A DNA stretch of 64,000 bases from Nissolia schottii (lineage: Eukaryota; Streptophyta; Magnoliopsida; Fabales; Fabaceae). The stretch is taken from NCBI GenBank assembly GCA_003254905.1, contig QANU01028958.1, forward strand, positions 358,894 through 422,893. The letters run 5' to 3'. The stretch's first letter is position 1, and every line of letters starts with the position of its first letter. Both the position numbers and the translations under genes were made by a program. A model generated the notes under the pieces. It saw only the letters and a list, made by a program, of their open reading frames with translations, searched no databases and was not told where the DNA came from. Below, piece after piece: positions 32,740 to 45,969 of the stretch.

Positions 32740-34736
32740 CTTTCTAAATCAATATGTCTCAAGGATGATTTGCCACTAATACTTCCGACCCTTATTGCTT
32801 CCCAAAAATCATCACCCTGTACCTTGTCTTCTTATTTGACACACATAGAAGTTAGGGGTGTACATCAAGTCAACCAACCTATCCAACCCACCAAACGTAC
32901 TTAACTTGAAGTTGATCAAGTTTTTGGTGGAAACTTACTCGACTTGATGCTTTGTCGGTTGAGTGACAAGTTATTAGATTTTGAAATTGAATTGACTTAT
33001 CCACCCGACGAAGGTCTTTTTATTTTTTTACCTAATGCTATCCAACCTAGTCCAATGCCTCCATCCTTGACCCAAAAAAAAAGATCGAGTTACCCAAATA
33101 ATCAAAACCCTACAAAAAAAAAAAGAAACTCCCGTACACAAAAAAATAAAATCCCAAAAACACCAAAATAATGGCACAAAAGAAGGAATTTTTATATTCA
33201 ACAAAAGGATAAATGATAATTCAAAATTCCTACAAGCAATTTAACTCTAACTATAACATGTGATATAACAATAAAACACAATAGTTATGAGATTGACATT
33301 AGGAATACTTGAAATGATGAGAGATGGTAAATCCATAATTAACTTTAGACTAGAGAGAGGAATCCAAAAATAGGATTGAGAAGAGATTACTACTCTTATT
33401 CTATATGAGATCAAATGTGTGTCAGTGTCAATGGGGCAACCAAACACCCTATATATATAGTTAGGAGCAGGACACTCACCTTGTTTAAAACAGACTGATA
33501 GGTCAAGCCTTCCCATTATGACAAGCCCAAACACAGAGACCCATCATCAAACCCTATAATGAGGAGTACTTAACAATAATAAGTCCAATAACAATAATGT
33601 TTACAAAAAAAATGGACTTAAGCACAAAAACACAAATTACTTTGACATCAAATTAATCTGAGTTTTTAATTAAGTTATACTAGTCCACACAAAATTTCCA
33701 ACTATCTCTCACTTGGACAACATAATTTAAAACAAGAATTTTCAAATTAATCCAACAATACGTGATCACAACAAGATGTCAAAGTCAAGTAAGCACTTTC
33801 AACAAAATGGCTCTATATGGGATAACAAACACTTAACAATGCAGAAAATCATACTTGAAGTAGTGGTGATATATGCAAGATACTCATTTCCTGGTGACCC
33901 AAAAAAATGTGGTATATGGGTAAATGAGAATGAATAACAATAAAATTGCATGTTTGAATGCAATCAAAGCAATTTCCAACACAATGGTCCGGCATTCGCC
34001 CAAGATGCTATATAAGATCCAAAAAATCTCAACACAACAACAAATGAGATTGGGTCTGAAATGCCTCAAAAAATGTGTCATATGAACATAAAAGCACTCA
34101 CAATAATAATAGGTCAATAACATATGGCAATAAAGCATCCGCCCTAGATGTTTTCTGAGATGCAACAAAATATCTCAACACAAATATTGAGATTAGGTCC
34201 AATATGTCTCAATTATATGCCATTACACAAAAATGTGTCAATAATTAAGCTGCACAAACTTAAATGGTCTTCACAATAACACGAGGTCATAATTAATGAA
34301 TCTATAGAACAAACTCCCACTAACCCAAAACACCAAAATAACCTTAATATCCCTTACGGGTTGCTAGTCATTGGTTAGGGGATCAACAACCATAAATTCT
34401 GTAGTAACATAATTGACAAGATTTTACCACAATATGTCATATACAAAACGAAAGGATACAAAATAATATATGGAAAAATATGATTTATTCTATAGACAAT
34501 AATGACAATATACATTACTCCCACTAATCCAACATATTAATACAAACACAATTTCCATTTAAGATCGTAATTTCAAAATACTTTAATGTTTCACCAATTG
34601 ATAGTGAGATTTATGAAAAACTCTATGGCAGAGTACTCAATGTGAGTTTAATAACTCATCATTAATCGCTTTGACAACAAAATTACAAAACAGAGTGAAA
34701 TACCTAAGTGCACAGTCACAAAAATTGTGTTTATCA
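32740..34736. other. AT-rich spacer, probable old retroelement non-coding sequence
   Basis: No gene. On the minus strand around 33640-33270 there is an LTR-like stretch with a TATA run (CTATATATATAGGG near 33460) and a TTTGGGCTTGTCATAATGGG leader. The TCTCNCACTTGG word near 33709 recurs at 36083 and 37020. No domains, and boundaries are not defined. Confidence 0.35.
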
Positions 34737-35596
34737 TGTTAAGAATAATTTATATTAATGATCATAATTGATTTGATTTGATTTAATTAGTCTTATTAAT
34801 TGATTGTAATTTATTTTTGGCCGTTGTGTTTTGACCGTTGAGTCTTCAGCCTATAAATAGGCTCAGCCTCCTATGTAAAGACACACAACAACTCTCAGAT
34901 ATAATACCTCAGATAATAAAATTGTTATTTCTCTATTTTCTATCTTTCTCGTATATTTTTCAGTGCCCCATTTATCAGTTTCTCCACAATGGTTAATATG
35001 GTATCAGAGCCATGGTTCCCACCTTGAACCCATATTCCCGCTTCCGCCAGTTTTCCCCTTAACCGCCTACACATAATGTTGATGTTGACTTAATCTGCCT
35101 CCGCGTAGTCTCGATTGTTGCCTATCATTGTTGCCTTTGCTAGTTCCGCCTAGCTCTCGATGTTGCCTTAGTTGGTTCCGTCCAACTCCTGATGTTGCCT
35201 CCGTTGCTGCCTTTGCTGGTTCCGTCCAGCCACTGTTGCCTTCGCTGGTTCTGCCCAGCCATTGTTGTCTTCGTTGGTTTCGCCCAGCCTTTGTTGCCAT
35301 TTTGTTGGTTCTACCCCACTCATCCCTCCGTTGAACTATGACAAGCTTAAAGCTCGGGAGGGAGGGTGTTAAGAATAATTTATATTAATGATCATAATTG
35401 ATTTGATTTAATTTAGTCTTATTAATTGATTGTAATTTATTTTTGGCCGTTGTGTTTTGGCCGTTGAGTCTTCAGCCTATAAATAGGCTCAGCCTCCTAT
35501 GTAAAGACACACAACTCTCATAATACAATTATGTTATTTCCTATTCTTTGTATTTTCTCTGTAGCGTTTGTTGTGTCCCTTTACTAGTGTTAATCA
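34737..35596 (+). mobile_element. TRIM (miniature LTR retrotransposon)
   Basis: Two direct LTRs begin TGTTAAGAATAATTTATATT at 34737 and 35367 and share ATGATCATAATTGATTTG, GGCCGTTGTGTTTT and CAGCCTATAAATAGGCTCAG. Each is roughly 230-260 bp. A primer-binding site TGGTATCAGAGCC (34999-35011, complementary to initiator tRNA-Met) follows LTR 1. A polypurine tract GGGAGGGAGGG (35356-35366) precedes LTR 2. The internal region of about 370 bp has no gag or pol, only a minisatellite. The exact 3' end and target duplication are unclear. Confidence 0.85.
35107..35310. repeat. Internal minisatellite of the TRIM
   Basis: Five to six imperfect copies of a 30-38 bp unit based on TGTTGCCTTYGYTGGTTCCG-CCAGC. 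The short ORFs through it on both strands (Trp/Leu/Pro-rich, or Ala/Thr/Gly-rich) are products of the repeat. Confidence 0.8.
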
Positions 35597-36841
35597 AGAT
35601 GTTTAACATATCACATAATTTTTAAAAAAATTAGTTTCACATACTCTTACTTATAAAATTCAAGGATATTGTAAGTGTCTATTTGACACTTTATAACAAA
35701 TATCTCATTTCTGTCATCGATAACTCATACAACAAGAAGTCAATTTTCGTTTGAGCATAAATTAGTTTACTAACAGCGGAAGCAACTTTTGAACCTATAA
35801 TCAACAATAATTAAGAAAATAACACAATACAAAGTCTCTAACTCTCACTAAACAAAATTTCAATATATTAGGGAGTAACAATATAATCAAAGAGACTTAT
35901 CAATGCCTTTAGTTAAGGTCCTAAAATTAAGGCGATAACAAACCAAAAGGTAGATAAAATTATAAACCAAAATAATATTTGCTCACATATTAATGATTTT
36001 CTCATGTTCAATTAATTGAGTTAGAGCACTTGTATCATTGCAATCCCGTCGAAGGGTCCTGAATCACAATATACAAGTCTCCCACTTGAGAGAGAAAAAT
36101 AATATTATCAACATTGTTAAAAGAAATTACTTGCAATATTTATAATATAATTAAATGGTTTTTATTTATCACACAATGATTGTGTCAAATAATGTCACAC
36201 AGAAGGGTATGATCATTATCTACACAATCTAAAAAATAAATTAATAACATAGTTTTATTTAACAAGGATAAATTTCACCAAAAGTGAGAAAAAAATTCAT
36301 AAAATTTTCGGATTGCTAAAAAATGCCCAACGAAACTCTTTCATGCAATGTAATCCCTTTAGGATTTCAATATTAATGCATGAATAGAGTTTTCCCACAA
36401 ATAATAAAATTATGTCCCAAAAGCTAGTACTGAGAGGATACTGAAAACTCCAAAAATGCAATTATCAAATCGTTAAGAATTATATTAATAAAGATGAATC
36501 GAAGAGTAGGTTCATTATTAATACAATCCTCAATGTCACACAAGTAACAAAATTGAAATATTTATAGTGAGCAAATACTCAACCAAAAAAGAAGCACAAA
36601 GGATTATTTAATAAATAATAATTAGTGAAATCTCCCTTGAAAAAAACAAATAAATGACACAATATGGATTATCAAACAAAGTATAAAGATATTATCAAAA
36701 TTAAAATCATTTCTCCATGACAAATAATATTTTATCCAAAAAGAATAGCACTTTGACGATAACAAAATTTTACGGTAAGCAGTGGAATCATAAATAATTT
36801 AAAAAATATTGTAAACAATATTTCATCACAATTGGCAATTT

Positions 36842-36891
<50 letters not shown>

Positions 36892-38036
36892 ATATCACAA
36901 TAACCTCTCTCAAAAGTCAATATTTTCAAAATCAAAATATGTTTTAAATCATTTAATTAATCTAAAATTAACCTTAAATTTAATAGTAGGTTATGTAGTC
37001 CACACAATAATTTAACATTCTCCCACTTGGATTGCATAAATCAATATATCAAAATTTTATGAAAATACTATTCCGAATTAATATGAGAGTGCACAACATT
37101 ATCATGTCCCAAAAAACATACATAACTACTCTAACATTGCACTAAATCCAAAATCGCAATGTCCCAAGAAATATAGTATACAATACTATATTTACAAAAT
37201 AAGTATCAAAATTATTTTTAGTTCTTGAAAATCATAAAATCTAAGAGTGAACAAATTATGAGATGTGATAAAAAAAAGGCCATAAACATCAACAAAATAT
37301 TTTTCAACTAGGAATTCAATATGGTATCTCATAATTTACAACATTATTAAATTTGGAAACTCAAAACAAATAATTTCAGAACACCAAAATAGATACAAAA
37401 AATCATATATATACATACATATATATATATATATATATATTACAATTTCTCAAATAGAAAATCACATAATATGTTGTACATAATACAAAAGGGAAATATT
37501 TAACAAATTATTATGTACATACATATGAACCAAAATCATTTCAATAATAACAAAATTACATTTTATCTTAACTGGTCTAACGAATGTGAACTCACAATTA
37601 TAAAAAAAAAATGCCAAACAATAATTCCGAATTTTTCAAATAACAACTCTCAGAAAAATCTTGTGCAATATTCAACAAAAATAATCTTTTATAATTGCAA
37701 TGCACAATATTAACCATATATGGTGTAGAAAAATTAACAACCAAAATACATTAATTCCAAGAGTGTGCCAAAATTTTGTGCTCAATAATATTATGAATCA
37801 TGCGCAAAAAATTTTAAGTCAAAATTGGGAGAACACCGCATAATTTTAATCGTTTTAAAGTTTGAAAAATCCACAATAAATATTTTCGGTGTCCAAAAAA
37901 TTCCACTAAAATCACCAAAAAAAATATTGTAAATATCCAAAATGGGAAAAACAAGGTGAATTTTGCGAGTTAACCCACAGCCAAATCGAGTCTGCCATGG
38001 GAGCTCAAAATCAAGTATTATGAACATGATATGAAC
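35597..38036. other. AT-rich spacer with TA microsatellites
   Basis: No gene recognised. There are (TA)n runs at about 36848-36889 and 37419-37440. A and T runs are frequent. Recurrent TCTCCCACTTG words suggest decayed retroelement sequence. Confidence 0.45.
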
Positions 38037-39018
38037 ATACGAATAATTATGTATTATGATTAGTTATCTATATAGTTAAATAATTTAATTTTAATTTTTT
38101 GTTGTTGTGAATAGTAGACAATTTTTTTTAATTAATTTTTTTTGTATATAAACATGATTTGTGCTAATAACACCAATTAACACAACACTAAAAAAAAAAG
38201 GTAAAGTATATATAGCACAAAAACTAAAGGGATAGAATTTGTAACCAAATATTAGAACTCTTATTTCTCTCGTTATCTCTACATTTTAATTGCAAATTTA
38301 AAATACAAAGAAGGTTAACTTTAACTACAAAATCTTACATGTACTATTCATTTCAGAGGGAAAAATTTTCTTGTAGTGTTGACACGTGTCTTCTCCATAA
38401 AGTTGGGACTATCCAACTTGTAAATTTGACACATGCAACTTTTTTTTTATTGTTTTGTCCTTCTATGAGTGAAACTATCCAACTTTTATATATTATAGAT
38501 AAATAGATTAATTAATAGACACATTGATAAATGAGTTTTAGGACTTTAATTGACATGAGTAAAACAGTAAACTTATACATATACTAATATACATATGAAT
38601 AATTATGTATTATGATTAATTATCTATATATTTAAATAATTTTAATTTTAAATTTTTTAGTTGTGAATAGTAAACAATTTTTTTAATATATATTTTTTTA
38701 TACAAACATGATTGGTGCTAATAACACCAATTAACACAGCATTAAAAAAAAATAGGTGAAGTATAGATAGCACAAAAACTAAAGAGAGAGAATTTGTAAC
38801 CAAATATTAGAGCTCTTATTTCTCTAATTATCTCTACATTTTAATTGCAAATTTAAAATACAAAGAATGTTAACTTTAACTACAAAATATTACATGTACT
38901 ATTCATTTATGACGAAAAAAACTTCCTTATGGTATTGACATGTGTCCACTCCATATAGTGAAACTATCTAATTTTTATATATTAATTAATAATAATCAAT
39001 AAATTAATTAATAGATTC
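38037..39018. repeat. Tandem duplication with 556-bp period
   Basis: GAATAATTATGTATTATGAT at 38041 recurs at 38597, and the match runs on through GTGCTAATAACACCAATTAA, TAACCAAATATTAGA and TTACATGTACTATTCATTT. Copy 1 spans about 38037-38515 and copy 2 about 38593-39018, diverged by scattered substitutions and small indels. Copy 1 contains TTTTCTTGTAGTG (38367-38379), which looks like a CACTA-type end. Confidence 0.85.
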
Positions 39019-39019
39019 T

Positions 39020-40090
39020 CCTTCAAAATTTCATACATTTAAACATACTTCTAGGCAAAACACTTACTAACACAAAGTCTTATAATAAATAAACTCATCC
39101 ATTTTCTAAAAGATCTTGAACCCAAAATCTTGGAAGCACTGGCAAACTTCATTAATGGGGCGGGGACAGCTGTCCCACCTCCAAGATTTTGATTTAGACT
39201 CTATATACATAAATTTATTTATCCTAAAGCAATGCTTAAAAAGTCTCTCATTTTGATTTAAATTATATGTATATAATTTAATGTGGGGGTAGTAATTATA
39301 TGTATATAAATAGATTAAAAATTAAAATCTACTTTAAAAATCCAAATTTGAATTTTAAAAAAAATAGTCTCTCAGTTTAATTTGAATCAAAATTTATTTT
39401 GAAAATCAAAATATGTTTGGTAATCAAAATCTGTTTTGAAAATCAAATTTTTTTCTATCTAAAATTCAAATTTAAGATTTTTGGGTGAAATTTGGGAGGG
39501 TGGAAATTATTTTACCATATAGAGTAGGGTAAAAACTTTCAAATTCAAAAGTAAAATCTGTTTTAAGAAATAAAAAAAAATTCCTAAAAATCATATTTTA
39601 AATTTTTAGGAAAAATTTGGGTGGGGAAAAAAAACCCTTTGTCATAATAAGACAAGATTAAAAGCTCAAATATAGTAAATATAGATTAAATTTAAATCTA
39701 AATTAGGATACTGTCAAAGAATTCTGAAATTTGAATTAGGATATGTGAGGACAGTGGGAGATGGATTAATACTAAAGTGGTTTTGTAAACTTAATCTATG
39801 CAAGATAATTCACTCTAAAAATTAATAGTAAGAAAAATCTAAAAATATAATAAATATAAAATATAAAAGTTCAGTAGTGAACTAAGACATTGCTCTTCTT
39901 CAAAATAAAAAAAAAGGGGTTGAAGCGTACTTGGGCATTGCCTGTATGGTTCCAGGATCCTTCCCCCTTGCACAAGTTTTCTTCCCGCTCGCTCACACCC
40001 TATTGACCCATTCACTACTCTCTTCTCAGGTCTGTCTGGGATCCGCAGCACTTTTGCATCTCTCATTCCCACTCTCACTCATAGCTCGAT
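39020..40090. other. Upstream flank of the protease gene
   Basis: AT-rich, with short internal repeats of AAAATC and AAATTTGAATTTTA type at 39300-39640. The last 130 bp are pyrimidine-rich (CATTCACTACTCTCTTCTC near 40010), typical of a plant 5' leader. No other feature seen. Confidence 0.5.
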
Positions 40091-43000
40091 ATGGAAGAAG
40101 ACGATCGATCCCCCCAAATCAAAGGCGTTGTCATAATCTCCCTTCCACCCCCTGATAACCCCTCTTTGGGCAAAACCATCACTGCTTTTACTGTCTCTGA
40201 CCCTCCTCTTCATCCGTCACAAGCTTCTCTGCAACCCCAACAACAACTAACCCATCGAAATTCCCTGGCCACTGATCGTCTTTCGCTTCGCTCCCACCCA
40301 TCAAGTCCTCAGCTTCGGTTTTCGTTCAGGAGGCTCTTCTTCAGTGGCCCAATTAAGCTCTTCACCTTCTTCGGTGTTCTGCTTTTTGCCCTTTTTCTGT
40401 ATGGTTCTGTTTCTTCGGAAACCCTTCAGGAACTGCGTGGCTCCAAGAATAACGATGATGAGGGACCCGGTTCTTTTCTCTTCCCATTGTTCCCCAAATA
40501 TGGTGTTCGTGGGCAGAAGGATGTGAGGCTCAAACTGGGGAAGCTTGTTGAAACGCAAAGGAAAGCTGATGTTGTTGATTCTAGAGTTTCAGCCGTTGAT
40601 GCGTCTTCTGTTTTTCCGATCAGTGGCAACATTTATCCAGATGGGTATGTTGAAGAAATCGTTGCTCTTTTTAGCCGCTTTGGTTGTTGGATTCAGAAGT
40701 CGAAGTTCAAAACCTTGCATAGTTCAGCTGAATCATCAGTTGAGAGAGTAAAAAAGGGGAAACCTTTATGTTTTTCCCTTTTTGCTAGATGCTTTAATAA
40801 TTAAATTAGGGCACTTAAAAGAAATTTAAAGTGAAAAGATTATATTGAATTGAAAACTTCAACAATTTCAATAGAATATTTCACTTTATACTCCTTAACA
40901 GTTGCCTTTATGCCACTTGGTTAGCTTTTTCCCTAATAACAGTTTTGCTTTAGAGATACCTTCTTTTTTTGGTAATGGCCTACATAGTTGTGAATTTGAT
41001 CTATTTGTGATTGACTAGGAAGTACCGATTTGTAGTTATTCCATTTTCCTGTATCGCGTACGTATTATATCATATCGATATCTCAATGTTAGTTGATTAG
41101 TTGAATCTGGTATAAGCGTTATCTTAATGTGTTCACATTCATTTTCACCAATTTACATTTTAATATGGTATCAGAGTCTATCCTTTGTTTGATATTGGGG
41201 CACACGCAAATATCTGGTCGTCTGCAAACATTTTTACCCCTTCATTACTCTGCTGTTATACCAATTGTATATAAGCTGGGTTCATCTAGTTAGTGAAGCA
41301 AGATTCATTTTCACTAAATTACATCATAATAATAAGTTGCAGTGGATTATCTATATATGTTAGTAACTTAGTATGGTTATGGCTTTGCTACATGTTCTTT
41401 TGTGCAGGCTGTATTTCACACTTCTTCGCGTTGGAAATCCTCCAAAACGTTATTTTCTTGATGTGGATACGGGGAGTGACTTAACATGGATTCAGTGTGA
41501 TGCTCCATGCAGAAGTTGTGCGAAGGTAATGTTTACCTTGGTGGTTTTCGGAATTATTTTTATCAGGTCACATCAGTTATAGGCATAATGCGTTGAAGAA
41601 CTTACTTCAAAACTATTCATAAGTTTATCTAGTCAAGTTACCAATTCGATTCTTCACATCTGATCACGCTGTTTCTTCTTATACAATTAAAATAAATAAA
41701 CTAACTTTTTGTGTATGAATTAGCTGAAGGTTAGGAATACAGCTCTGCAAGAGATGCAATATAGAGTTAAAGCTGACTGTGATGTTTTTGAAATTTCAGC
41801 CTTAAGTAGATTTTCGAGATAGAAAAACTATGTTAACTCAAAGGATATAATTGATTTAGGGAGCGCATGTCCTGTACAAGCCAACAAGATCCAATATAGT
41901 GCCATCTGTGGACTCTTTCTGCTTGGAAGTTCAGAGGAATGTACATCATGCAAGTTTCCAACAGTGTGATTATGAGATTCAATATGCAGATCATAGTTCC
42001 TCCTTGGGGGTTCTCATTAGAGATGAGGTTCATCTTGTGACTACTAATGGATCCAAAACCAAGTTAGATTTTGTTTTTGGGTATGACTCCTTTCTTTGAG
42101 ACCTTGTCCTTTTCTTTAAGGAAATATTTTCTATAAAAGTGCTGATCTATTCTACACAATATTTTTATTTTAAGATGTGGATATGATCAGGAGGGCTTAC
42201 TTTTGAACACATTGGCGAAAACAGATGGAATCATGGGACTGAGCAGGGCGAAGGTCAGCCTACCTTTCCAGTTGGCGAGTAAAGGGCTTATTAAGAATGT
42301 GGTTGGTCATTGCCTAAGCAATGATGGAGTTGGTGGTGGATACATGTTTTTAGGTGATGATTTTGTGCCATATTGGGGGATGACTTGGGCTCCTATGGCC
42401 AATACTCGCACTACGTGAGTATTTATTTCTCAACAATTTGCCTCTTCAATACTGTGAACTGAGTGTTCTTGTAATGCAAAGTGTAAGTTCATTTATGACA
42501 ATATGAAACAATTTTTCCTAAAACTGATTTTTGCATGCAGTGCACTATTTGCATTTTCATTTCTTGTCATGTTCTGCTTGGAACACCTGTTTGTCTAAGG
42601 TTTGTTCTGATTCTTCTTTAACTCGTGGAATACAATCTATACAGAGATTTATACCAAACTGAGATTCTGGGAATAAATTATGGATATAGCCCACTCAGTT
42701 TTGATGGCAACAGCAAAGTAGGGAAGGTGGTTTTTGATAGTGGCAGTTCTTATACGTATTTTCCGAAAGAAGCATACTTGGATCTTGTTGCTTCTGTGAG
42801 TTTTTACATCTAACCATCTGGACTAATTTCGTACATTTTTTTTGAGTCCTGTATTGAACTCCACACATTTATCAATTATTTACATATTGGTGCAGCTTAA
42901 AGAAGTATCTGGGTGGGGACTTATTCAAGATGAATCAGATACAACGTTGCCCATTTGCTGGCAAGCTAATTTCCCTATCAGGTTAGACAAATAAATTACT

Positions 43001-44851
43001 CAACGTTCACTTCTCTATATTTTTTAGTTTGCTTTTAAAAAACATTGGTTGTTAATAACTAATTTGATACATAATGATAAAAGGATGACCAAGTAAATTA
43101 GGCTCCCACTTAGTGAGGTCTGGGGAGGGTAGATGTGCGCAGCCTTACTGTCACAAGCAGAGAGACTGTTTCTAGGTCACAAGGCAACAACCTTACCGTT
43201 GTGCTGAAGCTCACCTCCTAACTAATTAGATACATATTATGTAAAAACACTGGTTGTTTTTAATCACTTGTGCTATGGAGATGTGTATATTATTTTCTTG
43301 CATCTTTTTGACCAACCTTGAGCATTATAGATCACAACGGATTCGGATGGTTCTAAAATTCATGTTATGTGCATGCAGATCTGTCAAAGATGTCAAGAAT
43401 TTCTTCAATACCTTGACTCTTCGGTTTGGTAGCAAGTGGTGGATTTTCTCCACAGTTTTTCAGATACCTCCGGAGGGTTACTTGATTATTAGTGTAATCC
43501 TTTCTTTCTCTAATACAACTTTTAGTTCCCAACTGATTTTATTATTGTCAGGCCTTCTAATAAACTCTTCATGCTGCAGAACAAAGGCAATGTTTGCTTG
43601 GCTATCCTAGACGGTAGCAATGTGCATGATGGATCCTCAATTATACTTGGAGGTATTCTCTTCCTCAAAGAAAACTTGAGAGCTTATTGTGATTTGTGAT
43701 GCAATTTTGCCTACTACGTTTTTCTAGCGCTACCTCCCGTTTCAAATAACTGTGCAGTTATAAATGTGCACATGGATTATGGAAATAATTAGATAAGTCT
43801 TGATGTCGGAGAAAGTTAGGTATATTTATAATAGTAACCTCTTTTAATGGCACTTATTCTCTCTCTTAGTACTCTCTCCACTTACTCATTAAATAAGGGC
43901 AGAAGTGATAAAAAATAACGCTTTCTAGATTTCCTAAATGAAAAGTTATTTATAGAAAAACAAAATTTCAAACGTGAACGGTTACTTGATATAGGAGTGA
44001 GTAATATTCATGTTCTTTTTACCCTTTCAATGGTATACTCTTGATGTTTGGATTGCAAATGATATATATCCTAGGTTTTGATTCCAATGATCTCACTTTT
44101 GCAAATAGACTCCAGAAATCAGGTGGAGCCTTACCCTATCCATACATTCTCATAAAGTATATTTGAAAGTTTTGCAAAGTCATCTCTATTTTGTCGTGTT
44201 TGTCCACACTACTTCACTTAGCCTAATCTGTAGACATTCTTTTATGATTTGTTTGATGAAGAATTACTCAGCTAGTCAGCCCATAACAGGAATAAGAGGT
44301 GCAACTGATTAGGCCATCTTAATTTAGTGGTATTGATGTTTCTAACTCTTTGTTATATAGTAAATATAAGTAATGAGAGTTATGCTTAGTTCACTGGTTG
44401 GTTGTTAAAATTTATGTCATTGGATTGATTTCATTGACATGCAATTTCATAGGGAGAAAGCTTAATCCCTGTTAAGATTGTGGTCCTTCCTCTTTCCTAA
44501 CCCACTAATTGGCTCTGGTATTTCATCATAATATACAAACTTAAATCATCTTTCACCTTTTCATTCACATATTCCCATTCTTTTCTTTTGATTCAATAGA
44601 TAATGTCCCTAGTTTGGCCCCAAATATAATGCTTGTTCAGGCAACATTAGTAGTGAAATTGAACTACTCCTACGCGTTTTTATTTTCATTGATTATGTGT
44701 AAATCGTAACATTGCAGACATTTCATTGAGAGGACATTTGGTTGTGTATGACAATGTGAACCACAAAATTGGTTGGGAGCGAGCAGACTGTGGCATGCCA
44801 AGAAGATTGAGAAAGAGTCACAACAATCTCGTAACTGATAGCATGCTATGA
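40091..44851 (+). CDS. APCB1: Membrane-anchored aspartic protease, APCB1-like
   Basis: Pepsin-type (A1) aspartic protease resembling Arabidopsis At1g49050/APCB1, known for cleaving the co-chaperone BAG6. Exons: 40091-40644, 41408-41525, 41860-42080, 42175-42414, 42645-42795, 42896-42981, 43379-43493, 43580-43652 and 44718-44851. All introns are GT-AG, and the joined frame gives 563 aa. A cytosolic basic N-terminus precedes one hydrophobic segment (about 86-106, KLFTFFGVLLFALFLYGSV), suggesting a type II membrane protein. The catalytic motifs are DVDTGSDLTW (Asp205) and VFDSGSSYTYF (Asp409), with the Cys-rich QCDAPCRSCAK loop after the first. The start chosen is the first ATG of the open frame, just after a pyrimidine-rich leader. 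Intron 8 is about 1.06 kb. Introns 1 and 6 carry retroelement scraps. Confidence 0.93.
41040..41335 (+). mobile_element. Mini LTR-element relic in protease intron 1
   Basis: A primer-binding-site-like TGGTATCAGAGTC (41166-41178) is preceded by ATTCATTTTCACCAATTTACAT (about 41139) and followed, about 165 bp on, by the near copy ATTCATTTTCACTAAATTACAT (about 41305). This is the layout of a very short LTR-PBS-LTR element. It is degraded, and the boundaries are estimates. Confidence 0.4.
43100..43219 (-). repeat. SINE-like relic in protease intron 6
   Basis: The + strand has the reverse complement of a tRNA-derived plant SINE head: GGTCTGGGGAGGGTAGATGT, CGCAGCCTTAC, then AGAGACTGTTTC and GGCAACAACCTTACCGTTG, followed by the A-box region. 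The B-box segment appears deleted at the TAGGTCACAAGG junction. Confidence 0.55.
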
Positions 44852-45969
44852 TAGTATGATTCTTCCGGAACACACTGATAATATTTTGCACCTTGTATAA
44901 ATTTTCATCTAAAATGGCATACATAAATATAACAGCCTATGTATAGTCGAAATATAGTTGCACAATTAATACATTATGTATAAAGACATTAAAAGATTAT
45001 TTTGTGCGTCAATAACTATTTGGCATGTCATTATGTGACTATAACCAAAAAAGTGAAAATGAAAATGAATAATCTCTATGTATGCCCAATTTCATTCCGT
45101 TAGCTGCCTGCGGGTCCAGAGACTTTTTCTCCATTCAGGCCTAAGATTTAGTCATGATTTAGTTGTCTTAATAAATTAGAAAAATGAATTGAAATGAGCA
45201 CAATCATTTTTTTCGAAAGCACAAAGAATAAGGTTTTTTATTTATTAATTTATTAATGGCAATGAGGTTTGGATGGTTTCTTTTGTCATTGTGTTTTTAA
45301 TTTATTCTTAATTTTTTAAAATTTTATAAAAAAAAATAATAAATATAGAAAACGCAATTTTCTTATTTCTACAATTGAAATCATTCAAAAAGCTGCATGT
45401 ATTATGTATGATTATAAAGTTAGAGTTGAACTGGTAAAAACTAAACACAATTAGTAAATGATTGATCTTCTTAAGCATTTTATAAGAGATTTGATTCTTG
45501 GTACACACCTAATTAAGAATTGTGCTATAGGGCATAAATTAAATAGGTGGATAATTACAGGTACTAGTATACCTATAATTTTTTTTGTATTTGCAGAGAT
45601 GGATATTCTCACCCATTTGTAAATATATTTACTTATATAAATATATAAACTCAAATTTGTTTTTATCTACGACATTATTAAATATTTATTATACACTTTG
45701 TTAATTTAAATGAGTTAGATTCGTAAAAACATGCATTTTCTATGAATATACAACTCTTTCTTGTTATGTGTGATAGGGTTGTTACTTGTTAGAACGTGCA
45801 CCCATTTTAGTAGTAGAAATAACATTTCTCACTTACAATTAATAAGTTAATGTCACATAAAAATGGCAACCAATCTAAAAGAGAAAAATGGGAAAAATAA
45901 ATTGAAAGTGGAGGAGGGAGCATTTTGGTTGCAACTGGTAGACTGAATAGTCTGTGGTAGTAAAGACGA
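44852..45969. other. Intergenic, AT-rich
   Basis: No gene or repeat family recognised. The last roughly 100 bp before 45970 presumably form the leader of the demethylase gene. It is otherwise featureless. Confidence 0.5.

Noticed and set aside
35067..35334. Trp/Leu/Pro- and Ala/Gly-rich ORFs on both strands
   Set aside because: By-products of the TRIM internal minisatellite.
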